Shown here piece by piece: positions 47,818 to 58,588 of a stretch of 64,000 bases of DNA. The stretch is from contig CM074189.1 of assembly GCA_037179385.1 (NCBI GenBank), forward strand, positions 20,719,020 through 20,783,019, given 5' to 3'. The translations under genes and the position numbers were made by a program. The notes under the pieces are model-generated. The model was not told the DNA's origin. It saw nothing but the letters and a program-made list of their open reading frames with translations, and searched no databases. How positions within the stretch are numbered: position 1 is the first letter of the stretch; each line of letters opens with the position of its first letter. The stretch is from Holothuria scabra. Lineage: Eukaryota; Echinodermata; Holothuroidea; Aspidochirotida; Holothuriidae.

Positions 47818-50800
47818 ACTTGCAGGATTTACCCTTTCTTTCCGTCCATTACCCACTATTTGCATTTTGTAACCACTCCATCCTCCCTCCAGAACAACTT
47901 AACTTTCTCACTGTCCTTTCCTCTTTTAACTTCAATTGGAATTTTTGTTTCCTGTAAGATATATGCTGAGAAAATAAACTACAGACGAAATAGTTGTATG
48001 CTATTGACAGTGCAGAGAGATGGAGCTGTCTTCTCTTATAATAAATTTGTGATTGATTGTCCTGTAATAGTCACTTTACTGTAACTATGTTCACTGTATA
48101 GATCAATGCTTGATTTCAGCTAGGGCTTCAGCTTTTAACAAATTAAACCTCCCCTCCAAACATAATAAATATTTCTATCAACATGTAAACTTTTTTCCAG
48201 GCTTGGCTGAAAGCTGTCAGCTATATTTAGGGACAAGGTGTAACATGTTTAGCAAAGCTTTTCAAGTGCTATAGCCTGCATGGATTGAGTTCCTAGGCCA
48301 GATTTCTATATCTGTAAGTTGAATTAGAAGTACTCATGTGATACTGGAGTAGGCTCATGTGCAACATCAGCTGTTGAAAATAATGAAGTCATACACACTC
48401 TGTGTCAGAAGACAAAAAAAAAAAAAAAAAAAAAAGTTAATATTGAAAATGATAAAAAAAAGAAGGAAGTCTATTTCAGTCTTCCTAAGGGAGTTTGGGG
48501 GAATCCTTGGAAGTGCAAATTGAACTCCACCTTCAGATATGTGGGAAAGAATAAAATTTTGATGAAAGCTTGAATCAAAAGAGCTAGTTCTTCTGTATAA
48601 AAAGGATTAACCCACATTTAGGTGGTAGAACTAAATTTTAAATACAATTTTGGAGCAGCTAATTGAAGTAACAAACCAGGGGTCGGGTACTACAATTTGC
48701 AACAGCAGTTTTCCCTAAAAACTGCAGTACCCATGACAGATGTCCTTAAAGGCTGATATTCCATAATGAAACTGTCAATATTTCTTCCCCATCTTCATAC
48801 TTATTTGCTATTTTGGTTCCGTCCTGATTTTACCCTTACTTATGTTTCATTCAGACCCCTTTCTGCAGAGTATATTTATCCAGTCTGGGTCCATGTTTCT
48901 TCCCCTAAAGGCTTCTCGGCCTCTCTGACAGCCCTTCATTTCAGTTTATACTCCAGCTTTCATTTTCTCCTTTATCTTCATGTCGATCAGTTTGCTGAAA
49001 CTATTTAAGAGAGATATACTGCAACTTATAATAGCTATTGCCACGATGAGTAATCTTAGTCTTCGCTTAAAATTCATCAACCTGTTATTTTAACAATCCC
49101 TCCATCTCCATCATGCGTGTCAACTGCTCACATATGCCTAGTGACTGGTTTGATTGAGAGAGAAAAAGCCCTTAAATGGGGTCCAAAAGTACCTGCGCTA
49201 AGTTTACATAGTCCCCAAGGTTCGAGAGGTATTGGCATTGTACAGTATTGAAGCAGTGTACACAGAATAAGCCCTACAAGTATTCTTGGTCAATATTTAC
49301 CGAAGTTCTTGGACAAACAACATCGCTTTTCCTGACTCAAGAATTGTTTGCTATGAACTAATCATACACCAATCAGTCTTGTAGCCAAAGCTTTCCTTTT
49401 TTTTTTTTTTCTAAATTGGGAAAATTTTTAAGAGAATTCTGGATTGAATGCGGTTGCTATTGGGTTCGAGACTGTAGTTTAACTGTTGGAAAGCTCTTGT
49501 CTTTGGTAATGTAGGTAGATCGAGCCTGGCAAGCTGTTGAATTTGCTTTACACTTCTCCTTCTTTGCTATTAATAATATTGATATTCGGTATTGAAGCCA
49601 TGCAGAGTCAATTATTGCTGGCTGTGTCAATATGGAGGAAGAGATGATCAAACAATGTCTGTATTTTCATTTTCTTTAGCTGTGTAACTTGTGTGTTGTA
49701 GTAAACATAGACAAGTACCTTGGAAGCACTTAGTCATATTAGTGTGGATGAAATAGCACTATAAGGGTGGAACTTTTAATTGCTAGATTGTAGCAAATAG
49801 GAAAAAATGAACTCTGTGCGATTTTCAAGTTAATTGTGACGCCTCATGAAATTATGTCTGGTGCATAATGGCTTCCCGCTTTTTCGTAACAAAATTTGAA
49901 ATGCTCTTGTTAAAATTTCTAAGTAAGAGTGACATAAAGTGTAGCCTTCAATATATATAAGTCTAATATACAACTCTCAGAAAAACAGTTTTGCTCACAT
50001 ACTGTCGAACCCTTCCTGACTCAATTTATATATTCATGTATTCTTTGCTAAAGAAGCTTTAGATTATGTAAATTTCTTGAATTCTCTTTAGTTATTTTCC
50101 AAACCTATAGTTATCCATTTTGACTTTCTAATGAATATTGCTTCCATAATGTGATATAAAACCTAAAAAAGTAAAAATTGATATTACGGTTATTTTTGGA
50201 TTTGTATTTGTATAGTTGCGTATAATGAGAGGCCGTTTCATTTCTTGCAATTATGTAGATTCCGTTGCCAACTGCTGCCAATGTACCCCTAAGTACGTAG
50301 AATTCCCATGTAGTATTCCTTGCCTACCTTGTGTAATGACAGAAAAAGTATCCCCAATTCCGGGCCCTTTTCAAGTCTCCATGTCAAGTTGTCAGCAGTT
50401 TTGTCATATCCGGGCAGTGAGATATAACAGAATTGTCCAGACAGTTTCTCAAGTTATGAATTTGATACATTTCGTCATTTGAGTTTACGTCCTAGTCTGT
50501 CATGTGCGAGATACACTTTTGTTCCTCTTCTCAACTTGTAGAATGCCCAAGTCTTCTTGTCTAGCCTCTGTAATATAATTTATTCGCAGCATAAGAAAGA
50601 AAATACTCTCTTCATGAATTCATCTTGAGAATGTTCGTCTTTTGAGGTTTTTTCTTCTCTCCCAGCATCTCTTAATTTGAGCATATGGTCCACCAGAACT
50701 GAGCAGTAATCTTAAGTTTTTCTAGATCTTGTTTTATTTCTTAATATCTCAGCATCCCAGAAAGACAGCAGGGTAAATTGATCATATTAAACATTCCATG

Positions 50801-51986
50801 CACATTAACCTAGACAGCCGAACAACAGCGAATCAATACCATTGGTCTGTGGGCATAAGCTCCCTTACGATACACTACCTCCTAAAAGTGCTGAGGTATT
50901 GATCGGGTCGATGGAAACAGGATTTAACCGTATTTGAGGGATGGTCGTGGGGCTGGATCTTCAACTCAGGTGGAAATAAGAATTGGCTTATTTGAACCAG
51001 AAATGAATTAAAATGGTGCGGATTACATGAGGAAGCTGCTCCACATAGGAGATGGCAGATATTAATGTGATGGGGAGTTGTCTGTGATCTTCGTCATCAT
51101 GAATTTACTTGTAGCATTACTTAAGCAAAAAACACAGGTGAATGTGTATGTACATCAAGCTATAGATTTGGCTGTGTAAATGGGAATGGAATCATTTTAG
51201 GGACTGTCACTTTATCCCTCCCCAATATGCAGTTTCTCATATTGGCTAGATCCGTCTGTATTTTCTTCAAACCAGGAAAAAAAGACTTGTACCTTTTTGT
51301 AAGCTATTTTGTCATTTACAATACCCAATACCGTTTCAGCTGGTTTGACATTTGCATATTGCGTAGATAACATACATCTCTTGATGACATTTTGCGCAAG
51401 TTGGTATGAACCCAAATTGCTCGGTGGTAGTAACATTACAGCCACTGTACACTTTTTAGTGGCTTTACAAATAATTACCTTGCTGACAACTCATCTATCG
51501 TATCAAACAAATCACTATGTAGGCTAAACTTAACTTTTTTGCCTTTCTTAATTTGATATAAAACATATGCCTTAGTATATGATTGTAATTGAGGAAGTTG
51601 TAATCAATTTAGGATAGGCTCTTTAGGCAAAAAGGTTTAATGCTATTTTGATCTCTGATGTTGTGTACCCCAGATTTATGTGATTGTGTGCTTAATAGTG
51701 ATAAATGTAATCAATTTGGGACTGCAGGCTCATTCAGTTACACAAGCACATCTAACCTACATATTAAGAAACATGCTGCAAAAGTGCCAGGATTATATTT
51801 CAACAGGTTATTTACGTTGCAAATTTTTCACAAATTCATTCACTATCAGTATGTACAGCGACCATTAATTCTATACACAGAAGAAATTCCATAATGCTTA
51901 AGTTTTTAAGAGGTTCTCCCTAAGCAATACATTACAATAGCAAGTACAAAAAGAGAATTCTTTTGGGTATGGTCATTTACACTTAC
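47818..51986. other. No gene seen
   Basis: A poly-A run lies at 48413-48434 and a poly-T run at 49397-49411. No element borders or coding exons are supported here. Confidence 0.4.
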
Positions 51987-52226
51987 CATACAAGTATTCA
52001 TCACATTGCAAATTAGCAGAACTTTCAGTTTGAGTTGTGTTTTTATAAGACTCACTCACTGTCCTTGAATGTTCCATGGCAGAGGTCTTTAGGAGTACCC
52101 CATGTGGTCCCCATGTTTTCTTTGGCATTTCCAGGGGTGAAGATGCCTCAAAAGGCTCCAACAGTCCAACCATACTTCGCAGATAAGGGGTTCCCCCCAA
52201 AGAGTGTCCCTGACTTGAGGTCTTGC
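51987..52226 (-). other. Candidate exon on the minus strand, function unknown
   Basis: On the minus strand an 80-codon open stretch lies between a ctgacag acceptor (just above 52226) and a perfect gtaagt donor (plus-strand acttac at 51981-51986). It enters and leaves in phase 1, so it is symmetric and skippable. The reading is rich in Ser and Thr (for example MEHSRTVSESYKNTTQTESS) and includes LQCDEYLY near its end. I do not recognise a domain. It is not part of any repeat family I found in the window. If real it belongs to a gene nested antisense to Robo or to a neighbouring gene. Chance open frames of this size are expected in 64 kb, so the call rests mainly on the splice-site pair. Confidence 0.25.
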
Positions 52227-52409
52227 CTGTCAGATGTAATTACAAAACATAATTAGTTGTGGTGAGGTTTGTTTCCATAATGGAGAAAGGGAACTAGATT
52301 CCAAAGGTTTCCATGCATACTAATATGCCATTGTAGCTTAAGGCAAAGGCATACAGATGTTAGAGATGACCATATAGACAAGTTTCCCAATGAAGTCACC
52401 ATGCAAGCA

Positions 52410-52659
52410 TTAAAAGGGGAGAATATGGTGACCCCAATTTGGTTTGGTAAGGTCATCCATACTGTGATAAGGATTGGCTCTTGAAAGCCATGTGACAATA
52501 TTTTTCCATCTCAATTGTGCAATTTACTTGGAAGAAAGTTGCTCTTTAATAAGCAGGATGCGAGTCCAAAAATATCATGAAGGAGACTTGTAAGAGAAAT
52601 AAGAAGAAAAGATATAACTAAAACAGTTTTTGGGGTGACTGCACTTTTGCCCATTTAAT
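52410..52659 (-). mobile_element. Family C MITE, copy 9
   Basis: This reversed copy runs from TTAAAAGGGGAGAATATGGT to ttttggggtgactgcacttt...CATTTAA. It keeps the complement of the CACATG block (gccatgtgacaa). It ends 2 bp before the next, opposite-orientation copy. Confidence 0.75.
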
Positions 52660-52661
52660 TT

Positions 52662-52906
52662 TAAAGGGCAAGAATTACCTCAGACTTATTTTGAAGCAAT
52701 TCTTAAAGTTTTCTTCCTATTTCTCCTCAAAGTATCTTTGATAATATTTTTAGGACTTAGTCAATGTAAACCAAGCAACGTTACTCCCAGTAAATTTCAC
52801 GAAATTTGAGGAACAAAAATACTGTCACATGACTCTCAAGAGCAAATCATGAAACAGTACAGTCAACTACACTACTTCAAGTTGGAGGACTGCTCCTGCC
52901 CTTTAA
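52662..52906 (+). mobile_element. Family C MITE, copy 10
   Basis: This copy runs from TTAAAGGGCAAGAATTACCT to ttggaggactgctcctgccc...TTTAA. GTCACATGAC is at 52824-52833, but the CCAAT box has become CAAAT. With copy 9 it forms a head-to-head pair spanning about 500 bp. Confidence 0.8.
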
Positions 52907-53685
52907 GTGTTTTGAATACAAGCAAGCTTACAGTAACTGTCTCTATTTGAACTGTCGTGTACGTGTATGCAGGCTGAGCCAATATTGTCTGCCAGAAAGC
53001 TGTACGTCTTTACAAGACCATTTGAAAAAATGTTGAAAGAAATAAAAAAAATCAATGACTTTTGTTTACAGTTCTATGCCAGTTCTTCAAACGTATCATT
53101 ATGCTTAATACAGCTAGTTTATGAATTCTTTATAAATAACATGCAAACTTATTCCTAGTCTTTTGATATTAAGCAGAATGCATGTATTTGTGGTACAATC
53201 AGCTACGGAAACTGAGTGAGCTGGATATGAGATTTGCTCTGAATGAAACCATTTATTGCCATGACTTTGTTCATGCACTAAAGCTCAATAGAAGAAATAT
53301 TGAGAATGAGATTTTAAGATTTTCAGTCTGCAACCTTGAAGAAAGTTGCCAAGATAATGGCTGTATACCAAACCTTTTGTCTACTGTGTTTATCCTCGTG
53401 TATCTTAATGAATTTCTCCCCAGGTCTATTAAATGCACTTCGGTTCATGTGCAACTTTTTGTGATCGATCAAATAAAGGCACTTGATGGAAGATGGCAAA
53501 CAAATAAGCAAAACAAAACCTCCCTCCCCTCCTAAAAAGGAAAAAAAGCAAAATGTGAACATGCACTTCTCATCATTTCAAATTTAGAGGAGAGAAAATG
53601 TTTTGAAGGTGAATTTTGACTTTTGTTTGTTCAGTTTTTCTTTACCCTTGAAACTTATGTTTGTTCCTTTTTGTTTACCCTTCAG
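52907..53685. other. Sequence just upstream of the Ig1 exon; no gene seen
   Basis: This includes the 3' end of the intron before Ig1, with a pyrimidine-rich tract and cag at 53683-53685. A 117-codon plus-strand open frame (53182-53535) contains no recognisable domain and no signal peptide, and is not in phase with a clean donor that I can see. Confidence 0.45.
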
Positions 53686-53816
53686 TTATAGAAGGTGGCA
53701 AGAAAGAAGACTCAGCGCCAAGGATTACAGAACACCCTCACGATGTCCTGGTACCTAGATCGTCTCCTGCACAGTTGAGTTGCAGAGCTGAAGGACACCC
53801 TCCACCAAGGATATAT
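53686..53816 (+). CDS. robo: Roundabout (Robo) receptor, exon encoding first half of Ig1
   Basis: This internal exon encodes the start of the first immunoglobulin domain of a Robo receptor, the single-pass membrane receptor for Slit ligands in axon guidance and cell migration. Ig1 is the main Slit-binding domain in the known family. The reading shows the family signature PRITEHP followed by DVLVP, then [13 protein letters not shown], which includes the first Ig cysteine. The exon is preceded by a pyrimidine-rich tract ending in ttcag (acceptor at 53684-53685) and followed by a perfect gtaagt donor at 53817. It enters in phase 1 and leaves in phase 0, after a Tyr codon. At that site many Robo proteins have Glu or another residue just before the core Ig tryptophan. 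It joins in frame to the exon at 62615. A short linker, [10 protein letters not shown], precedes the domain. The paralogue cannot be decided. Other Ig receptors (Dscam, neogenin) fit less well. Confidence 0.9.
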
Positions 53817-54096
53817 GTAAGTATTGATCTGATCCACTTATGACCTAAAAGAAGCACCCCACCCTTCCTGACTAGGTTGGTCAATTGCTCATTGGAGTAG
53901 TGCACACTGCTTCACCAGAAATTTCTGGATCTGTCTAACAGAAGCCCTGAACCTAATTTCAAACCCTAACAAAGAATACATTCACTACAATACATTGGCA
54001 ACAGCCAATCAAGAACCCTGTTAAATAGTACGCATCTGCCCATGTTCATCACGAGCATAGAACATTTTTTGTACCTTTATGCATCTTTCCACCATG

Positions 54097-54275
54097 CAGT
54101 GGTGTAGCCACAGGGGTGGTTTTGGAGGTTAGAACCCCCCATGATCCAACCTTGCAATGCAAAAACCACTTAAGTGTTTTTTTTCTCTCTATCCTTAGAC
54201 TTTTCCCTCCTTTCGTGCCCCCCCCCCCCTGTGACACACAACCCCGCCCATGACACAATCTTGGCTACACACCTA
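54097..54275. mobile_element. hAT-type MITE in the Robo intron, with perfect 8-bp duplication
   Basis: This 179-bp element starts CAGTGGTGTAGCCA and ends with the imperfect complement (ttggctacacaccta, 11 of 14 matching). It is flanked by exact CCACCATG repeats (54089-54096 and 54276-54283). It contains a run of about 10 C. Confidence 0.88.
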
Positions 54276-54431
54276 CCACCATGTAATTGACTCATCATAA
54301 CTTTGACAAACCACTGTCTCACAACTTGGACCAACGTGGCACATTTCCTCACCACTGACAAGGGTTCAGAGGTTGCATTTGCAATTGAAAGGTGCATTAT
54401 ACATTGACGTCATTGGAGAACCATACAGATC

Positions 54432-54680
54432 AACTGCATGGTCAAGTGTTTAGAGCATCGGGCTTGTAGTCAAGAGGTCGGGTCCCGGCCAGGTTATACC
54501 GAAGACTTTAAAAATGGAACCTACTGTCATCATGCTTGGTGCTCGGCATAAGCAGTGGAGTAGGGAAAACAAGCCAGCGAGCCACAACGGGAAAAAAAGG
54601 CAGTGCATGGATGGCTGGCTGGACTTGGAACCATTTGATTGGAAACTGGGCCATAAAATTCCATCTAACCTTGGAGGCCA
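54432..54680 (+). mobile_element. tRNA-derived SINE, copy 5, in the Robo intron
   Basis: The A box TGGTCAAGTGT lies at 54439-54449. The B-box region (aagaggtcgggtcccggcc) is altered. The body includes gcttggtgctcggcataagc, gagccacaacggg and ttggaaccatttgattgg. Orientation is the same as the Robo gene. Confidence 0.8.
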
Positions 54681-55049
54681 GTTTAGAGGAAAATAAAGCA
54701 CCAGCCACATGGAGTGCATACATGTACTACAAAAGCCAGTGCATTTCAGGCTAGGTGCTCAAATCAGCTGTCTGCATTTGCCTGGAGTATATCAAATAAT
54801 ATGTACAGTACCCTTTCACTTATCCTGGAGGCATTCTACCATTTGATGTCGTATCAATATTTTTTTTTTTGTTTACAGTTCTCTTGCATACATAGAACCA
54901 CTTTGCATCCTCTGTGCTGGTATCGTTCTTTATGTTTAATACCTCTCCTAAGAAGCTTTAGTTCTAGCTTTGTTTTGTATGCTTCTTTTGCCCTTAATTT
55001 TTGATTCCTTGCCGTAGGCAGGCAAGGAATCTATGCGATGGTGATGTCG

Positions 55050-55050
55050 T

Positions 55051-55116
<66 letters not shown>

Positions 55117-55120
55117 ATGT
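55050..55120 (+). repeat. GT microsatellite
   Basis: About 30 GT units with rare interruptions lie inside the left part of the 2.3-kb element. Open frames of Cys-Val or His-Thr repeats across it are artefacts. Confidence 0.95.
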
Positions 55121-55133
55121 GACGCTTTGGCTT

Positions 55134-57050
55134 GTAAACACGATATCTCAAGAAGGGTAAGTCCGAGGGATCTCATACTTGGCATGTGGATTGCCCATAT
55201 TGAGTAGATGATCCCTATTGTTTTTGGTGGACGTCAAAGGTCACTTGGGGTCACGAGAGGTCAAAAGGTCAAAATCTTGTAAACACGATATCTCGAGAAC
55301 GGTACATGTGACTATGCTCATATTTGGTGTGTGGGTTGGTCATATTGAGTAGATGATCCCTATCGATTTTCTTGGAGGTCAAAGGTCATTTGGGGTCAGG
55401 AGAGAGGTCAATAGGTAAATTCCTTAGAAATTGCTTGTAAACACGGTATCTCAAGAAGGGTAAGTGTGACTAATCTCATATTTGGTGTGTGCATTGGCCA
55501 TATTGAGTAGATGATCCCTATTGTTTTTGGTGTAGATCAAAGGTCATTTGGGGTCATGAGAGGTCAAAAGGTAAAAACTTCGTAAACATGATATCTCGAG
55601 AATGGTACATGTGACTATGCTCATATTTGGTGTGTGGGTTGGTCATATTAAGTAGATGATCCCTATCGATTGTTGTGGAGGTCAAAGGTCATTTTGGTCA
55701 GGAGATGTCAATAGGTAAATTCCTTAGAAATTGCTTGTAAACACGATATCTCAAGAAGAATAAGTGTGACTAATCTCATATTTGGCGTGTGCATTGGCCA
55801 TATTGAGTAGATGATCCCTATTGTTTTTGGTGGAGATCAAAGGTCATTTGGGGTCACGAGAGGTCGAAAGGTCAAAACTTTGTAAACACGATATCTCGAG
55901 AACGGTACATGTGACTATAATCATATTTGGTGTGTGGGTTGGTCATATTGAGTAGATGATCTCTATTGTTTTTGGTGGAGATCAAAGGTCATTTGGGGTC
56001 ACGAGAGGTCAAAACGTCAAAACTTCGTAAACACGATATCTCGAGAACAGTACATGTGGCTATGCTCATATTTGGTGTGTGGGTTGGTCATATTGAGTAG
56101 ATGATCCCTATCGTTTTTGGTGGAGGTCAAAGGTCATTTGGGGTCACGAGAGGTCAAAAGGTGAAAACTTAAACACGATATCTCAAGAACGGTACATGTG
56201 ACTATACTCATATTTGGTGTGTAGGTTGGTCATATCGAGTAGATGATCCATATTGTTTTTGGTGGAGGTCAAAGGTCATTTGGGTCACGAGAGGTCAAAA
56301 CTTTAAAACCTTGTAAACAGGATATCCCAAGAAAGGTACATGTGACTAATCCCACATTTGGTGTGTGGGTTGCCCGTATTAAATAGATGATTCCTTTCGA
56401 TATTCGTGGAGGTCAATGGTCATTTTGGGGTCACGAGAGGTCAAAAGGTCAAAACTTCGTAAACACGGTATCTCAAGAATGGTACATGTGACTATGCTCA
56501 TATTTGGTGTGTGGGTTGGTCATATTGAGTAGATAATCCCTATTGATTTTCGTGGAGGTCAAAGGTCATTTGGGGTCAAGAGAGGTCAATAGGTAAATTT
56601 CTTAAAAATTGCTTTTAAACACGGTATCTCAAGAAGAGTAAGTGTGACTAATCTCAAATTCGGTGTGTGCCTTGGCCATATTGAGTAGATGATCCCTACT
56701 GTTTATGGTGGAGATCAAAGGTCATTTGGGGTCACGAGAGGTCAAAAGGTCAAAACTTTGTAAACACGATATCTCGAGAACGGTACATGTGACTATACTC
56801 ATATTTGGCGAGTGTGTTGGCCATATTGAGCAGGTGATCCCTATTGTTTTTGGTGGAGGTCAAAGGTCATTTGGGGTCATGAGAGGTCAAAAGGTCAAAA
56901 CTTCGTAAACACGATATCTCAAGAACGGTACATGTGACTGTGCTCATATTTAGTGTGTGGATTGGTCATATTGAGTAGATGATCCCTATTGATTTTCTGA
57001 AAGGTCAAAGTTCATTTGGAGTCAGCATGTTCAAAGCCTGACAAGCTTTC
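55134..57050 (+). repeat. Tandem array of about 13 units, 145 and 158 bp alternating in part
   Basis: Using the gtaaac(a)c(g) anchor, units start near 55134, 55279, 55438, 55582, 55738, 55882, 56027, 56169, 56313, 56459, 56615, 56760 and 56905. Spacings are 145, 159, 144, 156, 144, 145, 142, 144, 146, 156, 145 and 145. The long units carry an extra attgctt-type insertion. The last unit decays after about 57000. Each unit contains ggtcaaaggtcattt and gagaggtcaaaaggtc or variants. Confidence 0.9.
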
Positions 57051-58103
57051 CTGCACAGTCTTTCAAGAAATGTCACTTGTAGGGTCCTGTAACTTGTCCT
57101 GTAGATGGCACATAGTGAATACATGGTCCCAGAAGTTTTTGGTGGAGGTCAAATGTCATTTGGGTTCACAACGGGCAAGGGGGATCTCAATGTAGGAAGA
57201 TTGGATGCCTTGCATGTGTACTTTGTGGGCACATTATGGAGCCCTGTTAATTGAAAAACATTGCCAAGCAATGTCAATGTGAAAAAAGGCCTTACATTTC
57301 AGCGGCAAGGAATCACTAAGCCTTTTGGCTTTCTGGTTTTTCAAGGGAGTGTTCTGCCCAATAGGGTTTTATAGTTACTTCCTTCTGCTACCTTATCAAT
57401 TCTTTTTTTTTTTTTGCTGCCTTAACATGCTTCTATTTGGTAAAATTGTACAGTACAATGTGGTGGAGAAACAAATAAATGAATGAAATGAATGAATGAA
57501 TTATACAGAAAATTTTCCTTTCTTATACATGACAATATACGTTAAGAAAGAATTGTGGGAATTTTAGTACCTTCCTAGGAAACAAAAATTCATTCCAGTT
57601 CAGCTTCATTGCAAGGTAACACATATGGGTGTGAAGTGGAATAAACTGGCTTCAAATTTTCATTGCTCACTGATGCCATGTTTTATCTCAGGTGAAAGCT
57701 GCCATAACTCATCCGACATTTGGATCTATCCTTGACAAAAATATCTGCACACTCTGAAGTCCAATTTATGAACACTTCATCCCACCTAATGCTATATCTA
57801 ATTGACCATTCTCTTTCAATTCATGCACATGTCAAGTAAGACTGCACTGTTCTTCCTGGTCAGGAAGTCCTTCAGGACTCTTCCATAAATCATGTCATGA
57901 TGGGTTAAACTGGTAAAATACTGAATAAAAGTTTTATATTACATGACCACCAATAACATCTGACACCTTAAAATTGGATGTCCACTGTAATAAATGTTGT
58001 TTTCAAAAATTGATGCTATGAAGCAATACATTTTGACATCATGAATTTGAATGACCTGACAATTTAGGGGTCACTGCTATACATACTAAACATTGATGTA
58101 GAC

Positions 58104-58580
58104 CAGGGTTGTCCAACCTTTCGCAGTGGTGTGCCACATGTAATGGTTATGATGGACGAGGGGCCGCATTCTATACTCGTTTTTTTTTTCAATTTTCCCG
58201 AACGTCCAAGGCAACAAAATGCAACCATTGCGCGTAGGGAACATTGATTCATTTTCGTTTTGATTGAACAAAAAAATAAATAAAAGCAAAAATTGATGGT
58301 GTTGGGCAGAATGCGGACAAAGTTTTTTTTCATATTCCTCCTGAATCATTCTCAACCTGCCCATATGGACAACACTCCAATGTAGCTAAATGTAGCAGAC
58401 ATTTGAAATGAATTATTTCATTCAAAAGTAAGCATGCCATAGCGGACGGCGAAGCCTAAAGTTGTCATCAATTAATCTGCTAATTGAATAATTTTGCAAT
58501 ATAGATTATTTCTGACAGGCTGGACGCAACCTTTTCGCAGGCCGGACCGTGGCCCGCGGGCCGTAGGTTGGACAACCCTG
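58104..58580. mobile_element. hAT-type MITE in the Robo intron, perfect ends and duplication
   Basis: This 477-bp element has perfect 16-bp inverted ends CAGGGTTGTCCAACCT and an exact 8-bp duplication ATGTAGAC (58096-58103 and 58581-58588). Both ends and flanks being intact points to a recent insertion. It has no transposase frame. Confidence 0.93.
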
Positions 58581-58588
58581 ATGTAGAC

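Larger units (their letters stand above)
55002..57315. mobile_element. 2.3-kb element with 13-bp inverted ends enclosing a tandem array
   Basis: TGATTCCTTGCCG (55002-55014) and its exact complement (57303-57315) bound a unit made of a short left segment, a GT microsatellite, a tandem array and a unique right segment. The left end also forms a hairpin, because ggcaaggaatc recurs at 55021-55031. No target duplication is obvious. This architecture resembles the non-autonomous Helitron-like elements of marine invertebrates (the pearl and HINE groups), but assignment is inferred and no protein is encoded. Confidence 0.65.

Noticed and set aside
47532..47957. 141-codon open frame, longest in the window
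   Set aside because: It starts inside and runs out of a hAT MITE with a perfect target duplication, and shows no domain. It is a chance frame in a repeat.
53182..53535. 117-codon frame upstream of Robo Ig1, possible signal-peptide exon
   Set aside because: It has no hydrophobic leader and no phase-1 donor at its end, and the sequence is not Robo-like.
54948..55207. Frames with His-Thr or Cys-Val repeats
   Set aside because: They are translations of a GT microsatellite.
55134..57050. CRISPR-like array
   Set aside because: The whole 145-bp unit repeats with no unique spacers and the host is an animal. It is a tandem repeat.
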